Source: a virus. Taken from it: a DNA stretch of 44,362 bases. Location of the stretch: positions 1-44,362 of the IMG/VR virus record IMGVR_UViG_3300027805_000023; one strand, 5' to 3'. Below, piece by piece: positions 1 through 7,203 of this stretch. The notes under the pieces are model-generated. The model did not search any database, was not told where the DNA came from, and saw only the letters and a list, made by a program, of their open reading frames with translations. Every line of letters starts with the position of its first letter. Positions within the stretch are counted from its first letter, which is position 1. Made by a program: the position numbers and the translations under genes.

Positions 1-120
1 TTTAACATGACCAAGTTTACCAGCATCCATCCAACGCCCTACAGTTTTAGGGTCAACGTCAAACAAGGCAGCTACTTGTGAAGGGGTGTAGATCTTAGTA
101 AACTCTTTATCGTCAGCCAT
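1..120 (-). CDS. BldC-like helix-turn-helix DNA-binding protein (3' end outside the window)
   Basis: The gene starts at the ATG at 120 and runs off the left edge, so only the first 40 residues are visible. They contain YTPSQVAALFDVDPKTVGRW followed by a D-A-G-K-L stretch. This is the classic MerR/excisionase-type winged HTH as found in BldC, the small developmental regulator of Streptomyces, which has a near-identical TPAEVA..F.VDPKTV.RW core. It probably binds DNA as a small transcription factor. Its ATG overlaps the stop of the upstream gene by 8 bases, so the two are translationally linked. The missing half could make it an excisionase instead. The family assignment is strong; the regulatory role is inferred. 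Confidence 0.7.
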   Translation of the reverse strand, partial: MADDKEFTKIYTPSQVAALFDVDPKTVGRWMDAGKLGHVK

Positions 121-355
121 TACAACCACATCCTCCACTTGTATCCCTAAGAGTACTACAATCCCGGCAAATTCCAGAAAGTTTAGGGCTACGGTTAGCT
201 GCTACAGCTCCCGCATAATCATCTCCATGAGACCACCCTCTATTTATATAGCAATCTTTACAATGATAAATGGAATTTGTCATAACTCCGGTGTATTCAG
301 GATCTCCCTTTTTTACACCCTTCCACTTTTTTTTAAACTCATCTAAATCAGACAT
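113..355 (-). CDS. small cysteine-containing protein of unknown function
   Basis: An 80-residue protein not recognised as a named family. It has a lysine-rich N-terminus and two CxxC pairs, CKDC at about 33-36 and CRDC at about 63-66, plus a C-terminal GGCGCNG tail. This is compatible with a small zinc-binding fold. It sits between two coupled genes: its start follows the stop of the 119-residue gene after a 2-base gap, and its end overlaps the BldC-like start. A G-rich stretch (GTGTGG) lies just before the ATG. Function cannot be inferred from context. Confidence 0.6.
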   Translation of the reverse strand: MSDLDEFKKKWKGVKKGDPEYTGVMTNSIYHCKDCYINRGWSHGDDYAGAVAANRSPKLSGICRDCSTLRDTSGGCGCNG

Positions 356-356
356 A

Positions 357-716
357 TTACCACACTGATTCTGAGATATTGCGAGCTGTTCCCTGGTAGG
401 AACCCTTCTCCCCTGTAAAGTCTACACGGGTTGGTTGGAACTCATTATTAACATCTAGTACGTCTAGTACACCAAGCTCACGTGTACGGTATCCAAATCG
501 TGGTGGAAACAGCTGGATCTGTGGGAGTGGTGGTCGAACTAAGTCCTGTAATAAAGCTGCAGGCATTGTAGCTGAGCGAAGTGCTCTAGACATGAAAGCT
601 TCTTGAGCATTTGCAAATGGGCCCATGTAGTCGTAGCGCAATAGAGAGGCGTCTGGATCCTCACTTAGGATAGGACGACCTTTACTATAATCATAAATAC
701 TATTTTGGTTTTCCAT
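357..716 (-). CDS. hypothetical protein, 119 residues
   Basis: Not recognised. The protein is soluble and proline/arginine rich in the middle (a LVRPPLPQIQLFPPRFGYR segment), with no membrane segment, zinc motif or P-loop visible. The start is well supported by an AAGGAG ribosome binding site 8 bases before the ATG, and the ATG overlaps the stop of the upstream gene as TAATG. Coupling to neighbouring small genes suggests co-expression with the HTH/zinc-finger protein upstream. A virion or accessory role is possible but not shown. Confidence 0.6.
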   Translation of the reverse strand: MENQNSIYDYSKGRPILSEDPDASLLRYDYMGPFANAQEAFMSRALRSATMPAALLQDLVRPPLPQIQLFPPRFGYRTRELGVLDVLDVNNEFQPTRVDFTGEKGSYQGTARNISESVW

Positions 717-1123
717 TAGTTAGCTCCTTTGTGAGACCGTTCATGAGCAACAGCATCTTTTATAGGTACATCTGCTTTACACACATCGCAGCTTAATGTA
801 GAGGTCCCGTTAACCTGCTCTGCTTGTGTAATAGTTCTTGGTTTTGATCCTTCTGTAAGACTATCTCTTAACGCATCTATCTTATCTTTAGGATAAAAAT
901 AATCATGTTTACGCACACCGTTTGCGTCAGCTAAACCTTTAAATCGTTTTTCTACTGGGATGCGATTAATGCGTGTAAGAGAATGAACAGTGTCTGGGTG
1001 AATACCAAATATAGTAGCAACCTCTCTATGATTGTAATAACCTTCAGCGTTACGTGACTCATCAAGTGTAGGTCTACGCCCTGTTCTAGGGCGCCCGCCT
1101 TTGTTCCTAGATGGCTCTGCCAT
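716..1123 (-). CDS. HTH DNA-binding protein with C-terminal C2H2-like zinc finger
   Basis: 135 residues from the ATG at 1123, which overlaps the upstream stop as TAATG and has a GGTGG site just before it. An in-frame GTG at 1132 is a less likely alternative. The N-terminus is basic (NKGGRPRTGRRP). The centre reads YYNHREVATIFGIHPDTVHS, a probable helix-turn-helix. The C-terminus has CDVCKADVPIKDAVAHERSH, which fits a CxxC-x12-HxxxH zinc finger. This is most likely a sequence-specific DNA-binding regulator. The regulatory target is unknown. Confidence 0.65.
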   Translation of the reverse strand: MAEPSRNKGGRPRTGRRPTLDESRNAEGYYNHREVATIFGIHPDTVHSLTRINRIPVEKRFKGLADANGVRKHDYFYPKDKIDALRDSLTEGSKPRTITQAEQVNGTSTLSCDVCKADVPIKDAVAHERSHKGAN

Positions 1124-1674
1124 TAGTTCCACCGTGGTCTCATGTGCTGAAAGTTCTGACCAGTGCGTGGATTAAACTCTGCGGGAACGTTTGAAGATAT
1201 ATTTGCTTTACCATCATTAACAAGATGTGGTGCTGGAGCAAGCTCAACTTCTGGTGCTGTTCTCATACGAGAGTAGACCACTGCACCGTCGATAACTTCA
1301 AGTCGGTAGTTTTTTGGATTAAGACTTCTGTCTGGCTCAAGATTTTCTGGCCACATGTATTGAGCAGCATCAATGCGTTCACCCTTGTGCACACCACGTT
1401 GGTATGCTCGTTGATTCTGTCGGTTCTTTAATGAATCAAGAACTGTATCGCCTAATGAATAAGGCTTTCCCTTATCATCACGTCGTGTACGAATTGTTCC
1501 TAAGTATCCGTCTGGATACTCGGCTTGAGGTGCACGGCCAACACCCATACGTGCAAAATCCATACCGCTTCGAGGTACTACGGGCGTGCCTCCACCACCG
1601 GTGGTTGTATAAGCACCGATGTAACCGCTGGCTCCAAGATACTGCCAGTTTTGATGTGATGAAGGCATAGCCAC
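1123..1674 (-). CDS. hypothetical protein, possible virion component
   Basis: About 183 residues, rich in glycine, proline and tyrosine, with no enzyme motif or membrane segment. It begins GTG-GCT-ATG, so translation could start at the GTG (1674) or two codons later at the ATG (1668); neither has a strong ribosome binding site. A hairpin terminator lies directly upstream, so this gene either depends on read-through from the holin genes or on a promoter I cannot identify. The composition (YLGASGYIGAYTTTGGGG near the N-terminus) would suit a structural protein, but that is a guess. Confidence 0.55.
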   Translation of the reverse strand: MAMPSSHQNWQYLGASGYIGAYTTTGGGGTPVVPRSGMDFARMGVGRAPQAEYPDGYLGTIRTRRDDKGKPYSLGDTVLDSLKNRQNQRAYQRGVHKGERIDAAQYMWPENLEPDRSLNPKNYRLEVIDGAVVYSRMRTAPEVELAPAPHLVNDGKANISSNVPAEFNPRTGQNFQHMRPRWN

Positions 1675-1691
1675 ATAATACCGCTAAATGC

Positions 1692-1724
1692 AAAAAGCCG
1701 AAGGGGTTAACCTTCGGCCTTTTA
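1692..1724 (-). terminator. hairpin terminator after the minus-strand holin-like genes
   Basis: An 8-bp perfect stem GCCGAAGG (1697-1704) / CCTTCGGC (1711-1718) with a 6-base loop. On the minus strand the stem is followed by five T residues. On the plus strand it is followed by CTTTT, so weak bidirectional action is possible. It sits between the stop at 1738 and the start at 1674. Confidence 0.75.
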
Positions 1725-1737
1725 CTATTAAATTAAC

Positions 1738-2013
1738 TTACTTCTTAGCCTTAGATGCTTCTTGAGCTAGCTTCTTTCCAGCTTCGGTAGCAAGTGATGC
1801 CGCTACACGTCCAAATGCTGGATCCATTTTATTAGCATAGCGAAGGGCTACTGGGACTAATGATGCCCATAGAGCGTTAGCTACTAGTAGCCATTCTCCT
1901 GAACCAAAATCTAGTGGAGTTGCTGCTCCGCTTGTTTGCATGACAATCATTACTGCGCCAATAACCTGACCTGCCAAGTTACGTACGTAGGATTCAATCA
2001 TTGCTTTATTCAT
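1738..2013 (-). CDS. putative holin, two membrane segments
   Basis: 91 residues from the ATG at 2013, chosen because AGGAG lies 4 bases upstream; an upstream in-frame ATG lacks a site. Two hydrophobic stretches are visible, QVIGAVMIVMQTSGAATP (about 16-33) and WLLVANALWASLVPVALRYA (about 41-60). They are followed by a charged, lysine/alanine-rich cytoplasmic tail. This architecture fits a phage holin that permeabilises the membrane for endolysin release. The gene precedes a terminator and lies across the divergent region from the endolysin operon. The holin role is inferred from architecture and proximity. Confidence 0.6.
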   Translation of the reverse strand: MNKAMIESYVRNLAGQVIGAVMIVMQTSGAATPLDFGSGEWLLVANALWASLVPVALRYANKMDPAFGRVAASLATEAGKKLAQEASKAKK

Positions 2014-2057
2014 GTACTCCTCTTTCAATAGGTTAACAAGGTATTACCCCTGTAATA

Positions 2058-2063
2058 AATATA
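2058..2063 (-). promoter_or_regulatory. candidate -10 box upstream of the holin-like gene
   Basis: On the minus strand the sequence reads GTAGTATATT. The TATATT hexamer lies about 45 bases before the start at 2013. The same TAGTATAWT core appears upstream of three other minus-strand genes (7204, 7950, 16205). No convincing -35 box is visible, so this is a weak call. Confidence 0.3.
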
Positions 2064-2086
2064 CTACCACAGATTTGAAAGGATTA

Positions 2087-2356
2087 CTACTCGGTTGCGT
2101 CGTCCAAATGTTGTTCGAACCGGCCTTCTAGCTTAGCTAGCTTTTCACCAATAACAATCTGGTCATTACGTAGCTCTTTAAGCATAGGGATTATTTCTAA
2201 GTTAATCTTATCATTAAGACTTGATCCACCATTAGGCTTGAGCTCAGATAAAAAACTTTTCATCCATGCACGCAAAAGCCAAGATCCAATGACTCCTACA
2301 AAAGCTGCTGTTGCTGTAAATCCTGCAAGTGTTGTTGCCCAGTCTGCTGCGGTCAT
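2087..2356 (-). CDS. membrane protein with coiled-coil tail, lysis-associated (DUF2746-like)
   Basis: 89 residues from the ATG at 2356, which is preceded by GGAG 6 bases upstream. Longer in-frame starts lack a site and would run into the divergent control region. There is one N-terminal membrane segment (LAGFTATAAFVGVIGSWLLR, about 10-29). It is followed by a charged, probably helical C-terminus ending in LAKLEGRFEQHLDD. This resembles the small lysis-cassette membrane proteins of actinophages that act as a second holin or as spanin-like factors. It lies immediately upstream of the holin-like gene. The family comparison is from memory and unverified. Confidence 0.55.
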   Translation of the reverse strand: MTAADWATTLAGFTATAAFVGVIGSWLLRAWMKSFLSELKPNGGSSLNDKINLEIIPMLKELRNDQIVIGEKLAKLEGRFEQHLDDATE

Positions 2357-2386
2357 GTAATCTCCGGGAGTTGTAGTGACAATGCG

Positions 2387-2440
2387 TAAACTATGCCTCA
2401 TAGAATACACCTTGTACTGCTAAACTATGATCATAGTCAA
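2387..2440 (+). promoter_or_regulatory. two related operator-like palindromes in the divergent control region
   Basis: ACTATGATCATAGT (2424-2437) is a perfect 14-bp palindrome in the 98-bp gap between the divergent lysis operons. A second, imperfect copy, TAAACTATG-CC-TCATAG, starts at 2387. Both are preceded by TAAA and their starts lie 34 bp apart. The perfect copy contains TATGAT (2426-2431), a possible -10 box for the plus-strand operon, so a bound protein could block that promoter. The repeat is directly visible; operator function is inferred. Confidence 0.5.
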
Positions 2441-2454
2441 AAGGAGATGAGTGA

Positions 2455-4599
2455 TTGAACAGAAAACTAAGAATATTTACAGCCTTCCTGATGTCAGCAG
2501 GTTGGCTTTTTGTTGTACCTACAGAAGCTCGTGCATCAGAAGGCTTAACTGCTGAATTATATAATGTCCTGGGTCAAAATAATGCTCCCTACATACCACA
2601 AGGAGAGACTGCAACAGTAACGACAACTGTACCCAACATTGACTTTCAATGGGGTGGTGGTAGTGTTCTTGGTGGTCCTTCAGAAGATGTTATAGTAAGA
2701 TTTACTGGGTCTATACGCAGTAACACAACGCAAGATATATCATTCTTAGCACAAGCAGATGATGGAACTAAACTCTACGTAGACGGCGTCAATATAACAA
2801 ACGACTGGTTTGATAAAGGTGGGGGCGGAACTGTAAGCTCTCCAGTATCTTTCACAGCAGGAGTTCCAAAGACCATAGAATTACTGTACTATGAAAATGG
2901 TGGTGGTGCTTGGGTACAACTACTATGGAATCAATCTGGATCTATGCAGGTTATACCGGCCTCTGCTTTTACCTCTCAAGTTTATACACCAGTAGTTCCA
3001 AAGACAATAGGTGCCCCAAGAAATCTAACTGTAGTTGATGGGGCAACTTCAACAGTTTTAGATTGGGATGCTCCAGACACTGGTAATACTCAACCAGAAA
3101 GGTATGCTATTTCTTTTAGTGCAGACGGTGGTGGTTGGGGAATAGCTACAGGCAATGTAGGAGATGCCAACGCCCTTAATACAACTATCACCATAGATCA
3201 TTCATTGCTAGAACAATTAAAACCAAGTGGGACTGTTTGGTCATTCCATATTAGATCAGACAACGATACAGAGCGTTTATACTCTGCAAACTCAAATGTT
3301 GTTACATTAAAAATAGGAAAGACAGCGGAAGAGATTGCTGCTGAAGCAGCAGCTGCAGCAGAAGCTGCTCGAATAGCTGCCGAAGAGGCAGCAACTGCCG
3401 AAGCAGCAAGACAAGCAGCACTTGCAGCAGAGGCAGCAAGAGTTGCGGCAGAACAAGCAGCCGCTGAAGAGGCTGCGCGTATTGCTGCCGAGCAAGCGGC
3501 AGCTGCAGAGGCAGCACGCATCGCAGCAGAACAAGCTGCAGCACAAGCAGAAGCAGACAGACTTGCAGCACTTGCAGCAGCAGAAAAAGCAAGACTTGAA
3601 AAAGAAGCAGCGGAAAAATTAGCAGCAGAAGCAGAAGCAGCTCGTATTGCTGCTGAGAAAGCAGCAGCTGAGGCTGCAGCACGAGATAAAGCTGCAGCTG
3701 AAGCAGCAGCGCAAGCAGAGGCAGATAGATTAGCTGCCGAAGCCGCTGCAGCAGCAGCAGAAGCTGAGAGAATCGCTGCAGAGGCTGCAGCTGCTAAAGC
3801 TGAAGAAGAAAGAATTGCAGCGGAGGAAGCCGCAGCTAAGGCAGAAGCAGACAGGCTAGCTGCTGAAGAAGCAGCTGCTAAGGCAGAGGCTGAACGTCTA
3901 GCTGCAGAGGAAGAAGCTAAGGCGCAAGCTGAAGCAGATGCCAAAGCAGAGGAAGAAAGATTAGCTGCTGAGGCTGAGGCTGAGGCACAAGCAGAGGCGG
4001 ATGCTAAAGCAGAGGCCGAAGCTATAGCACAAGAAGAGGCTAATGCCAAAGCTGAAGCAGAGGCTGCTGCCGAGGCTGCGAAAGAAGAATTAAAAGAGGC
4101 AGCTGAAGCAGGTACGTTGACACCTGAGCAGAAAACAGAGGTTGCTAACACCCTTATTGAAGAGGCAAATGGTGGTCCTGTATCTGCAGAGGCTATTGCT
4201 GCTGCGGGAATTGAGTACAAAGACCTTCCCGAAAGTACTCCTGTTGAGGTTAGGCAGGATGAAAACGGCAATGAGGTTATAATTACAGCAGACGTTGCCG
4301 CAGCTCTCGTATTACTTGAGAACCCAGCGGAGTTAATTGGTGAATTATTTAGTGACCCAGGTCAAGCCCTTCAAGCACTCGGAAGTATCGGTGCTGATAT
4401 GTCTACAGAAGAACGTGAAGAGGCAACCGATATGGTTGTTGCCACAGTGGTTGCAGCCGGAGCTGCAATGAATGCTGTGTCAGCAGCTGCAGGAACTACA
4501 GGTGGAACTACATCCGGTGGATCTACAGGTGGTGGGGGCGGAGGAGGAGGCGGTGGCGCCTCTGGTGAGTCAAAAGGAATAAGGAGACGTAAACCTTGA
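2455..4599 (+). CDS. exported PA14 / fibronectin-III / long Ala-rich helix protein
   Basis: 714 residues starting at a TTG, with AAGGAG 8 bases upstream. Residues 1-27 form a Sec signal peptide (basic start, hydrophobic core, TEARA cleavage region). Residues about 28-180 are a PA14-like beta domain (ADDGTKLYVDG, YYENGGGAWVQLLW). Residues 185-288 look like a fibronectin type III domain. About 290-552 is an uninterrupted Ala/Glu/Lys/Arg helix resembling TolA. A conserved-looking globular domain follows at about 553-680, then a glycine tract and a basic GIRRRKP tail. It is first in the lysis operon and translationally coupled to a small holin-like gene. PA14 domains often bind carbohydrate. A cell-envelope or lysis role is inferred; a fibre role is also possible. 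Confidence 0.7.
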   Translation: MNRKLRIFTAFLMSAGWLFVVPTEARASEGLTAELYNVLGQNNAPYIPQGETATVTTTVPNIDFQWGGGSVLGGPSEDVIVRFTGSIRSNTTQDISFLAQADDGTKLYVDGVNITNDWFDKGGGGTVSSPVSFTAGVPKTIELLYYENGGGAWVQLLWNQSGSMQVIPASAFTSQVYTPVVPKTIGAPRNLTVVDGATSTVLDWDAPDTGNTQPERYAISFSADGGGWGIATGNVGDANALNTTITIDHSLLEQLKPSGTVWSFHIRSDNDTERLYSANSNVVTLKIGKTAEEIAAEAAAAAEAARIAAEEAATAEAARQAALAAEAARVAAEQAAAEEAARIAAEQAAAAEAARIAAEQAAAQAEADRLAALAAAEKARLEKEAAEKLAAEAEAARIAAEKAAAEAAARDKAAAEAAAQAEADRLAAEAAAAAAEAERIAAEAAAAKAEEERIAAEEAAAKAEADRLAAEEAAAKAEAERLAAEEEAKAQAEADAKAEEERLAAEAEAEAQAEADAKAEAEAIAQEEANAKAEAEAAAEAAKEELKEAAEAGTLTPEQKTEVANTLIEEANGGPVSAEAIAAAGIEYKDLPESTPVEVRQDENGNEVIITADVAAALVLLENPAELIGELFSDPGQALQALGSIGADMSTEEREEATDMVVATVVAAGAAMNAVSAAAGTTGGTTSGGSTGGGGGGGGGGASGESKGIRRRKP
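3322..4110 (+). repeat. alanine/glutamate-rich repeat tract in the PA14 protein gene
   Basis: GCA/GCT-rich, degenerate tandem coding repeat specifying units such as EAARIAAEQAAA every 13-14 residues. The encoded stretch is a single long helix or coiled coil of about 260 residues. The tract also produces a long spurious open frame on the opposite strand. Copy number may vary between strains because such repeats slip. Confidence 0.75.
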
Positions 4600-4766
4600 G
4601 AATACTAAAAGATATGGTTGATCAACTATGGACATTGTTAGGCATGTTTATTGCCTGGGTAGTCCTTGATGGATCTGCAAAGACCGTAGTTGGATACGCA
4701 ATCATCGGAACACTATTTGCATGGGCAGTTACTTATCCTCTACGTAACCCAAAGGATGAAGAATGA
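4596..4766 (+). CDS. 56-residue two-helix membrane protein, putative holin or antiholin
   Basis: Starts at the TTG at 4596, which overlaps the stop of the PA14 gene (TTGA), with AAGGAG 9 bases upstream. It ends in TGA overlapping the next ATG (ATGA). The protein has two hydrophobic segments, LWTLLGMFIAWVVLDG (about 11-26) and VVGYAIIGTLFAWAVTYPL (about 31-49), and an acidic tail NPKDEE. Size, two membrane segments and position directly before another membrane protein and the endolysin all suit a holin. Too short for ordinary ORF thresholds, but both couplings support it. Confidence 0.65.
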   Translation: MRILKDMVDQLWTLLGMFIAWVVLDGSAKTVVGYAIIGTLFAWAVTYPLRNPKDEE

Positions 4767-5122
4767 AATCAATCGGAAATATTTTGCTAAGAATCGTTGC
4801 AACATTTGCTGCTAGCGGTTTATCAGTTATCGGTGCCGGAGCTATTGCTGGCATCTCAACAGTAAAAGCAATAACAGTAGCTGGCCTTACAGCCGTTGCA
4901 GTTGTTGTAGAAAAGCTTGCCCGTGGTTTTATGAACGATGGAAAGCTAGACATTAATGAAATTAACTCAGCTTTTGCAGCTGTAGATTCACAGTCTAAGA
5001 CAGCAGCAGATCTAAAGGTTGATGCAGTTCAATCTGGACAAGACATTGTTATTTCATCAGATGCTAAGCCGGACGGCGAAGTCCCAGCAGAGCAACCAGT
5101 AGATGAGGATTGGAACAAGTAA
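4763..5122 (+). CDS. small membrane protein, putative holin, with EF-hand-like motif
   Basis: 119 residues. The ATG overlaps the previous stop (ATGA), with AAGGA about 8 bases upstream. The N-terminal half is hydrophobic and glycine/alanine rich, forming two probable membrane segments (about 7-30 and 34-50). It is followed by KLARGFMNDGKLDINEINSA, which resembles a degenerate EF-hand (DGxLxxxE), and a long acidic, soluble tail. The gene directly precedes the endolysin and shares a TAATG overlap with it, so it most likely helps endolysin reach the cell wall. Calcium binding is speculative because the loop is short. Confidence 0.6.
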   Translation: MKSIGNILLRIVATFAASGLSVIGAGAIAGISTVKAITVAGLTAVAVVVEKLARGFMNDGKLDINEINSAFAAVDSQSKTAADLKVDAVQSGQDIVISSDAKPDGEVPAEQPVDEDWNK

Positions 5123-5676
5123 TGGCAGACAAAGGAACAGCAGCTAAGCTAATTGAAGTTGCTACAGCAGAGCTAGGCACTATTGAAGGACCTAAAGATA
5201 ACGAAACAAAGTACGGAGCTTACACAAAGGCTAACTTTCAGCCATGGTGTGGGTCATTTGTAAACTGGTGCGCTAACGAGGCTGGTGTAAAGGTACCTAA
5301 TACCGTTTACACTCCAGGTGGAGCAGCAGCATTTAAGAAGGCCGGCGCATGGATTGATGGCGACATCGCAGATCCAGATGCTGGAGACATCGCCTATTTT
5401 GATTTCCCTTCAGACGGTGTCGATAGAATCAGTCACGTTGGAATTGTTATCAAGGACAACGGCGATGGAACTGTGTGGTGCATTGAAGGAAACACAAGCC
5501 CTGATGAAAAGGGATCACAGCGTAATGGTGGTCAGGTATCTAAGAAGCTTCGTGCTTACAAGAAGAATCCTAAGAAGGTTCTTATTTCAATCGTAGGCTT
5601 TGGTCGCCCTAAGTTTAGCGGAGCTCCTGCGGTTAACCCAGCTGCTCCAGTTAAGTGCCCTACTTGCGGTAAGTAA
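5122..5676 (+). CDS. CHAP-domain endolysin
   Basis: 184 residues from the ATG at 5122, which overlaps the upstream stop (TAATG); an in-frame TTG at 5110 is less likely. A CHAP cysteine amidase/peptidase fold spans about 5-150. The probable catalytic residues are Cys43 in PWCGSFVNWC, His105 in SHVGIV, and Glu122/Asn124 in IEGNT. It should cleave peptidoglycan peptide or amide bonds of the host wall at lysis. The C-terminus ends in a short CPTCGK tail rather than a full wall-binding domain. It is the last gene of the plus-strand lysis operon and is followed by a strong terminator. Confidence 0.85.
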   Translation: MADKGTAAKLIEVATAELGTIEGPKDNETKYGAYTKANFQPWCGSFVNWCANEAGVKVPNTVYTPGGAAAFKKAGAWIDGDIADPDAGDIAYFDFPSDGVDRISHVGIVIKDNGDGTVWCIEGNTSPDEKGSQRNGGQVSKKLRAYKKNPKKVLISIVGFGRPKFSGAPAVNPAAPVKCPTCGK

Positions 5677-5688
5677 TTAATTAAATAA

Positions 5689-5720
5689 GAAAGCCCCCTA
5701 TTGCTAGGGGGCTTTTTTAT
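5689..5720 (+). terminator. strong rho-independent terminator, probably bidirectional
   Basis: A perfect 10-bp stem AAGCCCCCTA (5691-5700) / TAGGGGGCTT (5705-5714) with a TTGC loop and a six-T run on the plus strand. It lies between convergent genes (endolysin, plus; metallophosphoesterase, minus). The minus-strand copy is also followed by a T-rich stretch, so it can end both operons. Confidence 0.88.
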
Positions 5721-5752
5721 TGGTCTGATGACTAGGCAAGATGCAGAACAAG

Positions 5753-6922
5753 TTACGCTAGTGGAGTACCAAACTTATCAACCGTTGAGTGAATCTCTTC
5801 ACCACGATACATTGTCTTACCCTTATGGATATGAACTTGGTCAAAGTGGAAGCTATCATCGTCACCATCTTTGTAGAAGATAACGCTTACTCCTTGTTGC
5901 CAATTCTCGAAGTACTGGAGCGCCTGACCTTTAACATCGACCCCACCCTTAACAGAAGGTACGGCCCCATCAACTCGGCATAGACAGCCGGGACTAAACG
6001 ATACACTCTTAATCGCTTGGTCACGATCAAACACAGTCTTACTCTGCTGTTCCATGCGATGCGTATGCCCAAAAAGTGTGGAGATATTCGGATTTGAATT
6101 CGCATATTGCGCTGCAGTCGAACCAGAAGAGTTAGCACGATCACCGTGCATAGCACGAAGACGCTTGTTAATCCAATGTGCAGCAGCTGGGTATCCATCA
6201 ATGAACTCAACTCCCAACTCTTCACATCGTAATAGGTTCTGTAGGCTTAGAACTGGCCAAGCCTCTGGCATATTGGCTACTTTAATACCGTAAGCAGCAG
6301 CAGCGTTGTTGTTAATAAAGCGGTTAAGACGCTTGTCATGATTACCCTCAAGAAGGATAATTCTCGCATCCACGCCGGCATTAGCACGCTGCTCAGCAAG
6401 AAAACGATGGCCACGATTAATAGCAAGCTGGGCAGTGTGAGCAAAGTTGGTCTCCTGTTCGTAAGTTCCATACATAGGTAGGTCTAGGAAGTCTCCTAGG
6501 TTAATAATTTGTGCAAGAGGGTGACCGTGGTCTAACCCTACAACTTGTAACGCCACATCCATAGCAGCCTCGTCATGAAAAGGATCTAATGATCCGTCCT
6601 CGTAGCGACGGTAACCAATCTGTGGATCAGGTAATGCTACAGCAACTTTCCAGTCGCTGCTTATAAGACCTGTTGTACGAATCTTTGGCTGTACAACTAC
6701 AGGCTCTGCATGTTGCACTGGTTGCCATGTTGGTCCCTCTCCCCATTTAGGAGAAAGAATAATCTTAGTGTCGTCAGGATTATTAGACAAGCTAACCTTG
6801 CTGATCTTTCCCACGTCTTCAGGACTTAACCCATTAGACTTTAACAGCTTGTCAATAGAACTTAAGCCACTGCTGGCTGCTGCGTCTGACTTGGCGGTAT
6901 TGTAGTTATCTTCTAGTGACAT
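5753..6922 (-). CDS. calcineurin-like metallophosphoesterase
   Basis: 389 residues. The metal-binding motifs are in order: DPQ (99-101), GDFLD (143-147), GNHD (193-196), HGD (259-261) and FGHTH (284-288). These define the metallophosphoesterase superfamily, which cleaves phosphodiesters or phosphomonoesters with a di-metal centre. The first motif carries Gln where the usual DxH has His, a change that could alter one metal site. The N-terminal 90 residues are not recognised. The gene ends the long minus-strand early operon at a shared terminator and overlaps the upstream small HTH-like gene by 10 bases. Substrate unknown; a nuclease or nucleotide phosphatase role is possible. Confidence 0.8.
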   Translation of the reverse strand: MSLEDNYNTAKSDAAASSGLSSIDKLLKSNGLSPEDVGKISKVSLSNNPDDTKIILSPKWGEGPTWQPVQHAEPVVVQPKIRTTGLISSDWKVAVALPDPQIGYRRYEDGSLDPFHDEAAMDVALQVVGLDHGHPLAQIINLGDFLDLPMYGTYEQETNFAHTAQLAINRGHRFLAEQRANAGVDARIILLEGNHDKRLNRFINNNAAAAYGIKVANMPEAWPVLSLQNLLRCEELGVEFIDGYPAAAHWINKRLRAMHGDRANSSGSTAAQYANSNPNISTLFGHTHRMEQQSKTVFDRDQAIKSVSFSPGCLCRVDGAVPSVKGGVDVKGQALQYFENWQQGVSVIFYKDGDDDSFHFDQVHIHKGKTMYRGEEIHSTVDKFGTPLA

Positions 6923-7152
6923 ATGCAGTTCCCGTTTCTGTGCTCTTTGAGCGACGTTATACCGAATGTTGCGCCTGCTGTTTTATAAAGACTGTGTAGA
7001 CTTCTAGTGGAGAAGTCATCATCATTTAATGAGTCTACAAATGCTATATGATCGCTGTCATTAAGGGATGTAGCCCATGCACCCACAACACATTTACCTG
7101 CAACGTTGGGGTTCTCTACTTTTGCTTTTGAATACAAAGCATCTAAACTCAT
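6913..7152 (-). CDS. small HTH-like phage protein ending in a CxC tail
   Basis: 79 residues with a strong AGGAGG ribosome binding site 6 bases before the ATG. The layout is a helix followed by LYKTAGATFGITSLKEHRNG and a CICH end. It resembles a widespread family of small actinophage proteins with a predicted helix-turn-helix and a terminal HRxGxCxC signature. It probably binds DNA, and the Cys/His tail may bind a metal. It overlaps the metallophosphoesterase start. The family resemblance is from memory and function is unknown. Confidence 0.55.
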   Translation of the reverse strand: MSLDALYSKAKVENPNVAGKCVVGAWATSLNDSDHIAFVDSLNDDDFSTRSLHSLYKTAGATFGITSLKEHRNGNCICH

Positions 7153-7169
7153 TGCGCCTCCTGTTTATC

Positions 7170-7200
7170 TAATAGGGGCCTAGGTTATAGGCCCCTATTA
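7170..7200 (-). promoter_or_regulatory. perfect hairpin at the predicted 5' end of the 7152 gene transcript
   Basis: TAATAGGGGCC (7170-7180) and GGCCCCTATTA (7190-7200) form an 11-bp perfect inverted repeat with a 9-base loop. No T tract follows on either strand, so it is a poor intrinsic terminator. It starts about where the promoter at 7204-7233 would begin transcription, so it may be a stabilising 5' hairpin or a protein-binding site. Confidence 0.5.
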
Positions 7201-7203
7201 AAC

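Noticed and set aside
3198-4271. A 357-residue open frame opposite the PA14 protein gene
   Set aside because: It is the mirror of the Ala/Glu codon repeats (GCA/GCT read as Ser/Ala on the other strand), with low-complexity sequence and no start signal.
7170-7200. Intrinsic terminator
   Set aside because: The stem is perfect but no T run follows on either strand, and it lies at the predicted start of a transcript.
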